The position numbers and the translations under genes are program-made. Shown here piece after piece: positions 36,196 through 44,561 of a stretch of DNA of 64,000 nucleotides. The stretch covers positions 806,001 to 870,000 of the forward strand of contig NZ_JAUSXB010000001.1 of the NCBI RefSeq assembly GCF_030823375.1, given 5' to 3'. This DNA comes from Pseudarthrobacter siccitolerans. GTDB taxonomy: Bacteria; Actinomycetota; Actinomycetes; Actinomycetales; Micrococcaceae. The notes under the pieces were generated by a model that saw only the letters and a program-made list of their open reading frames with translations, had not been told where the DNA came from and made no database searches. The number at the start of each line of letters is the position of its first letter. Position 1 is the stretch's first letter.

Positions 36196-36233
36196 CGACG
36201 GCGGCCCCCACCGAAAGGCGGGGGCCGCCGTCG
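36196..36233 (+). terminator. Terminator of aceE
   Basis: A 14-bp perfect stem (36196-36209 with 36220-36233), 10-nt loop, 25 bases after the stop, followed by TCTGTTCT. Confidence 0.8.
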
Positions 36234-36316
36234 TCTGTTCTGCAGTGGACCGGCTGTGACACACAACTACCCGGATTGTAGCCTTCGCACAAATGGAGCT
36301 TGCCGGGCAGTGGCCG

Positions 36317-36322
36317 TATGCT
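36317..36322 (+). promoter_or_regulatory. -10-like hexamer, leaderless start for fasR
   Basis: TATGCT lies six bases before the ATG at 36329. It also excludes the upstream in-frame start at 36293. Confidence 0.5.
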
Positions 36323-36328
36323 CAAAGC

Positions 36329-37573
36329 ATGCCAGCACCAGCCACCCCGTCCGCGAAGCGCAAACAGACCCCGCCCAAGGTCACTCCGGAGAAGTCCGAA
36401 ACCCTGAAGAAATTGCGCGCCAACGTGGGCCAGCTTTCCACCACCACCATGCGGGAGCTGGAAAAATCCCTGCCCTGGTACAGCCGGCTCAGTTCGGACG
36501 AGCGCTCCGCACTGGGAATGGTGGCTCAAAACGGTATTGCTGCTTTTGTTACCTGGTACGAGCGCCCCAGTTCGCCCTCGTGGATCCTCACCGACGTCTT
36601 TGGGACGGCCCCCACGGAATTGACCCGGTCCATCAGCCTGCAGAAGGCGCTGCAGCTGATCCGGATCGTGGTGGAGGTGGTGGAAGACCAGGTTCCGGTG
36701 ATAGCGCCGGAAGCTGACCAGCCGTCCCTCCGCGAGGCCGTGCTCCGCTACTCCCGCGAGGTGGCCTTCGCGGCCGCGGACGTTTACGCGCGCGCGGCTG
36801 AATCCCGGGGCTCCTGGGACACGCGGCTGGAAGCCCTGATCGTGGATGCGATCCTGCGCGGTGAAAATACTGATGCCCTGCGCTCCAGGATCGCCGCGCT
36901 GGGCTGGAAGGCGCAGGAGCGGTTTACGGTAATGGTGGGAAATTCCCCGTCAGAGCCGAGCGCCAGCTACGTCAGCGAGCTCCGGCGGATGGCAGGCCGC
37001 TACGCGGAGGATGCGCTGGTGGGCATCCAGGGTGACCGGCTGATCCTGATCCTGGGCGGCGTCCACGACCGGGAAACCGCCTACCTGAAGCTCAGCGACA
37101 TGTTTGCCCCCGGACCGGTGGTGTACGGCCCGGAAGCCGGATCCCTGCTGGAGGCCAGCGGTTCGGCCCAGTCCGCTTTCGCCGGGCTGACTGCCGCGCG
37201 CGCCTGGCCGTCCGCCCCGCGCCCTGTTGCCGCCGATGACCTCCTTCCGGAACGCGTGATCTCCGGTGACGACGCCGCCCGCCGCTCCCTGGTCAAAAAC
37301 ATCTACCGGCCGCTCCTGGCAGCTTCCAACGGGCTGGTGGAAACCCTCGGGACCTACCTGGAACTGGGCCATTCCCTGGAGGCAACGGCCCGGGAACTCT
37401 TCGTTCATGCCAACACGGTGCGGTACCGCCTGAAGCGGGTTTGTGACGTCACCGGCTGGGATCCGCTCCTGCCGCGGGAGGCGTTTGTCCTCCAGGCGGC
37501 CCTCGTGGTCGGCCGTCTTTCAGCCCCGCCCAAAGCTGCCGCAGAGCGCCATCCGTCGCGGAACCAGCCCTGA
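36329..37573 (+). CDS. fasR: FasR-like PucR/CdaR-family regulator of fatty acid synthesis
   Basis: A 414-residue regulator with the GGDEF-like middle region and the PucR-type C-terminal HTH (LEATARELFVHANTVRYRLK). It stands directly before fabD-fabH-acpP-fabF, the position and domain layout of Streptomyces FasR, which activates this operon. The N-terminal 30 residues are basic and probably flexible. The first 12 residues of the longer frame (from 36293) are not family-like. The gap to fabD is 88 bases. Confidence 0.92.
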   Translation: MPAPATPSAKRKQTPPKVTPEKSETLKKLRANVGQLSTTTMRELEKSLPWYSRLSSDERSALGMVAQNGIAAFVTWYERPSSPSWILTDVFGTAPTELTRSISLQKALQLIRIVVEVVEDQVPVIAPEADQPSLREAVLRYSREVAFAAADVYARAAESRGSWDTRLEALIVDAILRGENTDALRSRIAALGWKAQERFTVMVGNSPSEPSASYVSELRRMAGRYAEDALVGIQGDRLILILGGVHDRETAYLKLSDMFAPGPVVYGPEAGSLLEASGSAQSAFAGLTAARAWPSAPRPVAADDLLPERVISGDDAARRSLVKNIYRPLLAASNGLVETLGTYLELGHSLEATARELFVHANTVRYRLKRVCDVTGWDPLLPREAFVLQAALVVGRLSAPPKAAAERHPSRNQP

Positions 37574-37661
37574 GTCGTTGTAGACTTCCTACAACCTGAC
37601 CCCCTGAGCTTGGTGCGGACAAACACCGCTCGATCACACAGTAATTTGGAAAGCTGGTTAC

Positions 37662-38591
37662 GTGCTTGCAATAGTCTGCCCTGGACAGGGCTCGCAAACC
37701 CCGGGTTTTCTGGCCCCGTGGCTGGAACTGCCCCCGGTGGCAGGCCAGTTGGCCGCCCTGAGCGACATCGCAGGCATTGACCTGATCGCGCACGGGACCA
37801 CCTCGGATGAAGAAACCATCAAGGACACTGCCGTGGCGCAGCCCCTGATCGTTGCGGCCGGCCTCGTCGCCGCCGCCTCCCTTTTCGACGTCGAGCTGGA
37901 CTCCCTGCCGGTAATCCTGGCCGGACACTCCGTCGGTGAGATCACGGCATCGGCACTGGCCGGAGTCCTCACCGAGCAGGAAGCCATGACCTTCGTCCGC
38001 GAACGTGCCAACAGCATGGCCGCCGCCGCTTCCGTCACGCCCACCGGCATGAGCGCCGTGGTGGGCGGGGACCCCGCAGAGGTCCTCGCCGCCATCGAGG
38101 CAGCAGGCGCCACCCCCGCAAATGTCAACGGTGCAGGCCAGACGGTTGCTGCCGGAACGTTCGAACAGCTCAAGGCCCTGGCGGACAACCCGCCGGCCAA
38201 GGCCCGCGTCATTCCGCTGAAGGTGGCGGGCGCCTTCCACACCAGCCACATGTCTCCTGCCGTCAGCACGCTCAAGGCGCTGGAGCCGCAGCTGAAGCCG
38301 CAGGCCCCTAAGGTACCCCTGCTGTCGAATTACGACGGCGGGGAGGTCACCGATGGCGGTGCCGCCGTCGAAAGCCTGATCGCCCAGGTGTCCCGCCCGG
38401 TCCGTTGGGACCTCTGCATGGAGGCCCTTGTCCAGCGCGGCGTGACCGGCGTCATCGAACTGGCTCCCGCCGGTACCCTTGCCGGCCTGGCCAAGCGCGG
38501 CATGCCCGGCGTCAAGACCGTTGCGGTCAAGACCCCTGATGACCTCTCCGCCGCACTGGCGCTCTTCGCAGAACTGGAGGGCAACGCATGA
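37662..38591 (+). CDS. fabD: Malonyl-CoA:ACP transacylase
   Basis: A 309-residue acyltransferase that loads malonyl groups onto ACP. GQGSQTPGFL is at the N-terminus, the nucleophile Ser is in GHSVGE, and the catalytic His is in AGAFHTSHMSPAV. GTG start at 37662. The stop overlaps the fabH start by four bases (ATGA). Confidence 0.97.
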   Translation: MLAIVCPGQGSQTPGFLAPWLELPPVAGQLAALSDIAGIDLIAHGTTSDEETIKDTAVAQPLIVAAGLVAAASLFDVELDSLPVILAGHSVGEITASALAGVLTEQEAMTFVRERANSMAAAASVTPTGMSAVVGGDPAEVLAAIEAAGATPANVNGAGQTVAAGTFEQLKALADNPPAKARVIPLKVAGAFHTSHMSPAVSTLKALEPQLKPQAPKVPLLSNYDGGEVTDGGAAVESLIAQVSRPVRWDLCMEALVQRGVTGVIELAPAGTLAGLAKRGMPGVKTVAVKTPDDLSAALALFAELEGNA

Positions 38592-39649
38592 GCGTTCCCA
38601 CGCTGAAACAGGCTCCGATCCAGGAGCACACCCGCATCCTTGGCCTGGGCGCCTACCGGCCGGATGTCATCGTCACGAACGAGGACGTCTGCCAGTGGAT
38701 TGACTCCTCGGACGAGTGGATCCGCCAGCGCACGGGGATCGTGACCCGCCACCGCGCGCCCGCTGATGTCAGCGTCATCGACATGGCCGAGGGCGCTGCC
38801 CGCGAAGCGATGGAAAAAGCCGGGATCCAAGGCTCGGACCTGGGCGCCGTTATCGTCTCCACGGTCACCCATCCGTATGCGACGCCGTCGGCCGCGGCCA
38901 GCCTGGCGGACCGGCTCGGCGCCACCCCTGCACCGGCCTTTGACATCTCAGCCGCCTGCGCCGGCTACTGCTACGGCATCGCCCAGGGTGACGCGCTGGT
39001 CCGTTCCGGAGCCGCGAAGTACGTGCTGGTGGTTGGTGCCGAGAAACTGTCCGACGTCATCGACAACCGGGAACGTACCATCTCCTTCCTGCTCGGGGAC
39101 GGTGCAGGCGCCGTCGTGATTGGCCCCTCCGAGACACCCGGCATCGCGCCTTCGGTGTGGGGCTCGGACGGCAGCAAATGGGACGCCATCGGCATGACCC
39201 GGTCCATGCTGGACGTCCGCGACCTTGGCATGGCTGCCCGGCAGTCCGATTCCACCGGCGACCTTGCCCTGCTCGAAGAAGCCCAGGAGCTCTACCCCAC
39301 CCTGCGCCAGGATGGCCAGACGGTCTTCCGTTGGGCCGTCTGGGAGATGGCGAAGGTAGCCCAGCAGGCGCTGGAGGCGGCCGGTGTACAGGCCGAGGAC
39401 CTGGTGGCGTTCATCCCGCACCAGGCCAACATGCGCATCATTGATGAGATGGTGAAGAAGCTGAAGCTGCCCGAGACGGTTACAGTGGCACGGGACATCG
39501 CCGATGCAGGGAACACCTCTGCAGCGTCCATCCCGCTGGCTACCCACCGCCTCCTGGCGGAGAAGCCGGAACTGAGTGGCGGGCTGGCCCTGCAGATCGG
39601 TTTCGGTGCCGGGCTGGTCTTCGGCGCCCAGGTAGTAGTCCTTCCTTAG
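38588..39649 (+). CDS. fabH: Beta-ketoacyl-ACP synthase III
   Basis: A 353-residue initiating condensing enzyme. The catalytic Cys is in AACAGYCYGI, His in HQANMRIID and Asn in AGNTSAASIPLA. It is slightly longer at the N-terminus than the E. coli enzyme. In a branched-chain-fatty-acid actinobacterium it is expected to prefer iso- and anteiso-acyl-CoA primers. It is translationally coupled to fabD. Confidence 0.97.
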   Translation: MSVPTLKQAPIQEHTRILGLGAYRPDVIVTNEDVCQWIDSSDEWIRQRTGIVTRHRAPADVSVIDMAEGAAREAMEKAGIQGSDLGAVIVSTVTHPYATPSAAASLADRLGATPAPAFDISAACAGYCYGIAQGDALVRSGAAKYVLVVGAEKLSDVIDNRERTISFLLGDGAGAVVIGPSETPGIAPSVWGSDGSKWDAIGMTRSMLDVRDLGMAARQSDSTGDLALLEEAQELYPTLRQDGQTVFRWAVWEMAKVAQQALEAAGVQAEDLVAFIPHQANMRIIDEMVKKLKLPETVTVARDIADAGNTSAASIPLATHRLLAEKPELSGGLALQIGFGAGLVFGAQVVVLP

Positions 39650-39731
39650 AAGCGCCCCCAACAGGCCGCAACCGCGTCCTGAACCATTTCCGGCATTCCC
39701 TGCCGGCAATAACAAGAAAAGGAGCCATCAC

Positions 39732-39977
39732 ATGGCTAGCAACGAAGAGATCCTGGCCGGCCTGGCTGAAATCGTCAACGAAGAGACCGGCCTGGCCCCC
39801 GAGGCTGTAGAGCTGGACAAGTCCTTCACCGAGGACCTGGACATCGACTCCATCTCCATGATGACCATCGTGGTCAACGCCGAAGAGAAGTTCGGCGTGC
39901 GTATCCCGGACGAAGAGGTCAAGAACCTCAAGACCGTCGGCGACGCCGTCAGCTTCATCGCCGGCGCCCAGGCCTAG
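39732..39977 (+). CDS. acpP: Acyl carrier protein
   Basis: An 81-residue acidic four-helix carrier. The phosphopantetheine-bearing Ser40 is in DLDIDSIS, slightly different from the usual DSLD/DSLS signature. AAAGGAG precedes the ATG by about six bases. The gene is 82 bases after fabH. Confidence 0.97.
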   Translation: MASNEEILAGLAEIVNEETGLAPEAVELDKSFTEDLDIDSISMMTIVVNAEEKFGVRIPDEEVKNLKTVGDAVSFIAGAQA

Positions 39978-40141
39978 CCACCGGCTTTCGCCGTACTACG
40001 GCTTGGCAGGGCTGCCGGTCCGGATGACCGGACCGGCAGCCCGCCGCATTTTTCCGGCACCTTGCGCTGTTCAAGCCGTGCCGACCACCAACACGCGGGA
40101 CCCTCCGGCAGACGGAATCCCACCGACGAAAGAGTGATCCC

Positions 40142-41377
40142 ATGACACGCAAAGTAGTCATCACCGGTCTGGGTGCCACCACACCCATCGGCGGCGATGT
40201 ACCCACGATGTGGAACAACGCGCTCAAGGGGGTCTCCGGTGCCCGCACCCTCGAAGACGACTGGGTAGCCAAGTACGAACTGCCCGTCCACTTCGCAGCC
40301 CGCTGCAGCACCCCGGCGCTGGACGTGCTCAGCCGGGTTGAGGCCAAACGGATGGACCCCTCCACCCAGTTCGGCGTTATCGCCGCCCGTGAAGCCTGGG
40401 CCGACTCGGGCATCACCGAATTCGACAAGGACCGGCTGGCCGTAGCCTTCGCTACGGGCATTGGCGGGGTCTGGACCCTGCTGGACGCCTGGGACACGCT
40501 GAAGGAAAAAGGCCCCCGCCGCGTCCTCCCCATGACCGTACCCATGCTGATGCCCAACGGCGTGGCCGCCGCCGTCAGCCTGGACCTCGGCGCACGCGCC
40601 GGCGCCCACACCCCCGTTTCCGCCTGCGCCTCCGGCACTGAAGCCCTGCACCTGGGCCTGGACCTGATCCGCTCGGGCAAGGCGGACGTGGTGATGTGCG
40701 GGGGCGCTGAAGCAGCCATCCACCCCATGCCGCTGGCTGCGTTCGCATCGATGCAGGCCCTGTCCCGCCGCAACGACGACCCGCAAGGCGCGTCCCGTCC
40801 CTATGACCTGGGCCGCGACGGTTTTGTCATGGGTGAAGGCGCAGGCGCCCTGGTCCTCGAGGCCGAAGAACACGCCCTGGCCCGCGGAGCCCGGATCTAC
40901 GGTGAACTCGCCGGAACGTCCGTTACGGCTGACGCCTACCACATCACCGCACCGGACCCTGAAGGCCTTGGCGCAACCCGCGCGCTGAAGGCAGCTATGT
41001 TTGACGGCCGCATCCAGGCCGAAGACGTGGTCCACGTGAACGCGCATGCCACCTCCACCCCGGTTGGTGACAAGCCTGAATACACCGCGCTGCGCGCCGC
41101 CCTTGGATCACACATCGACAACGTGGCGGTTTCGGCCACGAAGTCGCAGATGGGCCACCTCCTGGGCGCCTCCGGCGCCGTCGAGGCGGTTCTCACCGTG
41201 CTCGCCATCTACGAGCGCAAGGCGCCCGTGACGATCAACCTTGAGAACCAGGACCCGGAGATCCCCCTCGACGTGGTCACGTCAGCCAGGGATCTGCCTG
41301 CCGGCAATATCGTGGCGCTGAGCAACTCCTTCGGCTTCGGCGGACACAACGCCGTGGTAGCGGTTCGCAGCATCTAA
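40142..41377 (+). CDS. fabF: Beta-ketoacyl-ACP synthase II
   Basis: A 411-residue elongating condensing enzyme. The catalytic Cys is in VSACASGTEALHLG, the His pair in VNAHATSTPVGD and KSQMGHLLGASGAVEA, and the C-terminus has the GFGGHN loop. It is the last gene of the fas operon, ended by a strong terminator. Confidence 0.97.
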   Translation: MTRKVVITGLGATTPIGGDVPTMWNNALKGVSGARTLEDDWVAKYELPVHFAARCSTPALDVLSRVEAKRMDPSTQFGVIAAREAWADSGITEFDKDRLAVAFATGIGGVWTLLDAWDTLKEKGPRRVLPMTVPMLMPNGVAAAVSLDLGARAGAHTPVSACASGTEALHLGLDLIRSGKADVVMCGGAEAAIHPMPLAAFASMQALSRRNDDPQGASRPYDLGRDGFVMGEGAGALVLEAEEHALARGARIYGELAGTSVTADAYHITAPDPEGLGATRALKAAMFDGRIQAEDVVHVNAHATSTPVGDKPEYTALRAALGSHIDNVAVSATKSQMGHLLGASGAVEAVLTVLAIYERKAPVTINLENQDPEIPLDVVTSARDLPAGNIVALSNSFGFGGHNAVVAVRSI

Positions 41378-41405
41378 CAACTGTCCGGCGTTGCTGCCGG
41401 ACACC

Positions 41406-41443
41406 AAACAGGAGGCCCCGCCGGCTGGCGGGGCCTCCTGTTT
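41406..41443. terminator. Bidirectional terminator between fabF and DUF3145 gene
   Basis: A 17-bp perfect stem (41406-41422 with 41427-41443) around GGCT, flanked by AAA/TTT on both sides. Confidence 0.92.
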
Positions 41444-41536
41444 TGCTATGGAGATTTCTTGGTGTTGTTGCCGGCGGCGGGTTGATAACGACGGCGGCAC
41501 GGGGCCGCTGACGACGGCGAAAGTTTGCTTCGGCGG

Positions 41537-42040
41537 TCAGCCAACCTGGTGCAGCCAGCGGACGGGCGCGCCCTCGGCGGCGTGCCGGAAGGGTTCGAGT
41601 TCCTCATCCCAGGCCTCACCCAGCGCCAGGGACAGCTCGTGGTAGACGGCTGCGGGATCGCCCGCGCCGGATTCGTAGGCGTAGCGGATCCTGTCTTCGG
41701 AAACCATGATGTTGCCGTGGACGTCGGTCACCGCATGAAAGATGCCCAGCTCGGGCGTGTGTGACCATCGGCCGCCATCCACACCCTGGCTCGGCTCCTC
41801 GGTGACCTCATAGCGGAGATGGGCCCAGCCGCGGAGGGACGACGCAAGCTTTGATCCCGTCCCGGGGGCACCGGTCCAGGACAGCTCGGCCCGGAACATT
41901 CCGGGCGCGGCAGGTTGAGGGGTCCACTCAAGATCCGTGCGCTTGTCAACGACGGAGCCGATGGCCCACTCGACATGCGGGCACAAAGCAGTAGGGGCTG
42001 AGTGAACAAACAGCACACCGCGGGTCATTGCAACAGACAT
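41537..42040 (-). CDS. DUF3145 family protein
   Basis: A 167-residue actinobacterial protein of unknown function. The N-terminus MSVAMTRGVLFVHSAPTAL is followed by CPHVEWAIGSVV, and WAHLRYEVTEEPS and the late WDEELEPFRHAAEGAPVRWL match the family. GGAGG lies five bases before the ATG at 42040. It is convergent to fabF and its presence beside the fas operon is conserved with Streptomyces, which hints at a lipid-linked role but proves nothing. Confidence 0.9.
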   Translation of the reverse strand: MSVAMTRGVLFVHSAPTALCPHVEWAIGSVVDKRTDLEWTPQPAAPGMFRAELSWTGAPGTGSKLASSLRGWAHLRYEVTEEPSQGVDGGRWSHTPELGIFHAVTDVHGNIMVSEDRIRYAYESGAGDPAAVYHELSLALGEAWDEELEPFRHAAEGAPVRWLHQVG

Positions 42041-42297
42041 TCCATCCTCCATAGCTCTAGGTACGTCTTCCCCAACGACCTCTGCCTGGATGGAACTGCT
42101 GTGCCCTGCACTGCGGGGCCTGCTCCCTGCTTCAATATTCAACTGTTCAGATTAAGCAGTGTCCGGACTTGCTGGTCCGCTCGAAGCGATGGAGCTTCAA
42201 GCGGGACTTGAAAGTTGCCGGACGTGACTCTTATTGTGCCGTACCCCGGGTAATTACGCCAGTGCGATTCCCTTGGCAGAGCCGCGGCCGTCCGGGG

Positions 42298-43224
42298 TCA
42301 GGCCCTAGGGTGTGCCTGCTGGTAGCTTTGGCGCAGCCGGTCCACGGAGACGTGCGTGTAGATCTGGGTGGTGGCCAGGCTGCTGTGCCCCAGGATCTCC
42401 TGGACGGCCCGCAGGTCAGCGCCCCCGTCCAGCAGGTGCGTGGCTGCCGAGTGCCGCAGGGCGTGCGGGCCCGAGGCCGAAGTGTCACCCAGGGCCTCGA
42501 ACAGAGTATTGACCAGCGCCCGGACCTGCCGCTGGTCCATCCGGCCGCCGCGGGCGCCCAGGAACAGAGCGGGACCGCTGTTGTCCCTGGCGAGCTTCGG
42601 CCTGCCCCGCCGGAGCCAGTCGTCCAACGCCAGCGCCGCGGGGACGCCGTAAGGGACGGTGCGTTCCTTGTTGCCTTTGCCGATGACCCGCAGCGTACGC
42701 CGGTCCGGGTCGAGGTCATCGATGTCCAGGCCCGTCAGCTCACCGACGCGGACCCCGGTGGCATAGAGCAGTTCGACGATTGCCCTGTCCCGCACGGGCA
42801 GGGGTTCACCTTCCGCGGCAACTTCCTCCAGCCTGGCCAGCAGCCGGGTCAGCTGCTGGGACTGCAGCACGCCGGGCAGGGATTGCTCCCGTTTGGGTGC
42901 CTTGAGCCGCAGGGCAGGGTCCGCAGGGACGTGCTCTTCCCTCAGGGCCCAGGCCGTGAAAGCGCGGGCGGTGGCCGCCCGGCGTGCCAGGGTGGAGCGT
43001 GCGACGCCTGCCTGGCTCTGCACTCCCAACCACCGCCGAAGGGTACCGAGTTCCAGGTCAGCCAGTTTGGTTGCCCCCTCGGAGGCAGCATGGCAGAACA
43101 ATCCTCGCAGGTCGCCCTCATAGGCACGCAAGGTGTGCTGCGACAGGGCCCGCTCCCCCGACAGGTACCGCACGAAAGCGCCCAGCGCTTGGCTTAGCTC
43201 GGGGGGCAATTCCTGGTTTTCCAC
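42298..43224 (-). CDS. xerC: Tyrosine recombinase XerC
   Basis: A 308-residue site-specific recombinase for chromosome dimer resolution. An N-terminal SAM-like core-binding domain (LSQHTLRAYEGDL) precedes the catalytic domain: the first Arg in ATGVRVGELTG, Lys in GKGNKERTVP, HxxR in PHALRHSAATHLL, and His and Tyr in LGHSSLATTQIYTH. It is the last gene of the minus-strand dprA cluster, separated by 140 bases from dprA. Its length and context mark it as the housekeeping enzyme rather than a phage integrase. Confidence 0.95.
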   Translation of the reverse strand: MENQELPPELSQALGAFVRYLSGERALSQHTLRAYEGDLRGLFCHAASEGATKLADLELGTLRRWLGVQSQAGVARSTLARRAATARAFTAWALREEHVPADPALRLKAPKREQSLPGVLQSQQLTRLLARLEEVAAEGEPLPVRDRAIVELLYATGVRVGELTGLDIDDLDPDRRTLRVIGKGNKERTVPYGVPAALALDDWLRRGRPKLARDNSGPALFLGARGGRMDQRQVRALVNTLFEALGDTSASGPHALRHSAATHLLDGGADLRAVQEILGHSSLATTQIYTHVSVDRLRQSYQQAHPRA

Positions 43225-43364
43225 TCCCCTACTGTCTCAGGTCTTACCGCTGACCCGGTCACTGACACGGTCTCTCAACGTCCTCGCGCTGACCGGCCAG
43301 TCCAGTTGCCGGGCCGGCTGGTCGGTTGCCGCATCCGTTGCGGGTACAGTGCGGTTCGCCCCTA

Positions 43365-44561
43365 TCAGGCTGATGCCTTGCCGCGTTTCCAGCCGCCCCG
43401 CTCGGACACCGCCAGCCCGAGCAGCCCCAGCCGACCCAGCCCGGCCCGCACCGATTCCGGCCCGAGACCCGCCACGGAACAGAGTTTCTCAACCGACGTG
43501 GTGGACCGCAGGGGCAGCGCATCGAGGAGGATCAGGTCTTCGAGGGTCAGCCCGTCCTGGACTTCGGCTCCGCTCTGCCGGGATTCGGGAAGACCGGTTC
43601 CGCTCGATCCGGCCAGCTCAGCAACTTCGGCTGCGTCGGTAACGCAAACGGCGCCGCCGTCCCGGAGGAGCCGGTGGCAGCCGGCCGAATTCGCGCTGTG
43701 GACCGAGCCGGGGACGGCGCCCACTGCCCGGCCCAGCGTCTCGGCGTGGTGGGCCGTGTTCAATGCTCCTGACCGCCACCGCGCTTCGACAACGACCGTC
43801 ACCGCCGACATCGCGGCGATGAGTCTATTCCGTTGCAGGAAACGGTACCGGGTTGGGGCCGATCCCGGAGGAACTTCCGCAATCACCGCCCCCTGGTTGC
43901 ACACCGCCCGGAGCAGGTCCTCATTCCCGGACGGGTAGAAGCGGTCAACACCGCCGGCCATCACGGCGATAGTGGGCACTGCGGCCGAGGCGCCGGCAAG
44001 CGCGGCGCGATGGGCGTGTGCATCGATGCCATAAGCGCCGCCGGACACTACTGTGAAGCCGCGTTGCGCCAAAGAATAGGCGATGTCCCCTGTTACCGAT
44101 GCACCATAGCTGGTGCTGTCCCGCGACCCGACGAGCGCGATGCACTTGTCCGCCCCGGGAAGGGGCTGTTCCTGTCCACGCCACCACAGGCAGAGGGGTT
44201 CCTGGATTCCCAGGTCAGAGAGCTGGATGGGCCACAATTCGTCCGACGGGATGATCAGCCGGCCCCCGAGGCGCGCCATGGTGGCGAGGTCCCGCTCCGG
44301 TGCCAGATCTGGAATCCGGGGCTGCCAGCGTTTCAGGGATGCGGCCATCCCCGCCCAGCCGGCGGACCCGCTGTCCGCCAGGAGCGAGGTGATCTCGCGC
44401 TCCAGCCCGGCTCCGGCAGCAACCTCGCCGGTGGCAATCCGCAGGGCGTCGGCTGCGCCGCAGATTTGCACGAGTGCCAGGCCGGCAGCATCCTGGGGCT
44501 CCATCAACCGGGCCAGCGCGGCGCGGGACAGCCTTTCTGCGTCCACTTCGGTCTCCTTCAT
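43365..44561 (-). CDS. dprA: DNA-protecting protein DprA
   Basis: A 398-residue ssDNA-binding Rossmann-fold protein involved in processing incoming DNA and loading RecA. Core motifs: GSRDSTSYGASVTGDIAY, SGGAYGIDAHAHRAALA and GGVDRFYPSGNEDLL. A C-terminal winged helix (LEDLILLDALPLRSTTSVEKL) follows. It overlaps comM by four bases, the usual comM-dprA pair. The N-terminal domain is longer than in E. coli Smf, as in other actinobacteria. Confidence 0.94.
   Translation of the reverse strand: MKETEVDAERLSRAALARLMEPQDAAGLALVQICGAADALRIATGEVAAGAGLEREITSLLADSGSAGWAGMAASLKRWQPRIPDLAPERDLATMARLGGRLIIPSDELWPIQLSDLGIQEPLCLWWRGQEQPLPGADKCIALVGSRDSTSYGASVTGDIAYSLAQRGFTVVSGGAYGIDAHAHRAALAGASAAVPTIAVMAGGVDRFYPSGNEDLLRAVCNQGAVIAEVPPGSAPTRYRFLQRNRLIAAMSAVTVVVEARWRSGALNTAHHAETLGRAVGAVPGSVHSANSAGCHRLLRDGGAVCVTDAAEVAELAGSSGTGLPESRQSGAEVQDGLTLEDLILLDALPLRSTTSVEKLCSVAGLGPESVRAGLGRLGLLGLAVSERGGWKRGKASA

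Noticed and set aside
33403..36264. 953-aa open frame antisense to aceE
   Set aside because: It is the reverse-frame shadow of the GC-rich aceE gene. Its translation has no recognisable domain, while the plus strand encodes a full E1 protein.
42298..43224. XerC as a phage or transposon integrase
   Set aside because: Its length, core motifs and place after dprA are those of the housekeeping dimer-resolution enzyme; there is no attachment-site repeat or phage gene nearby.
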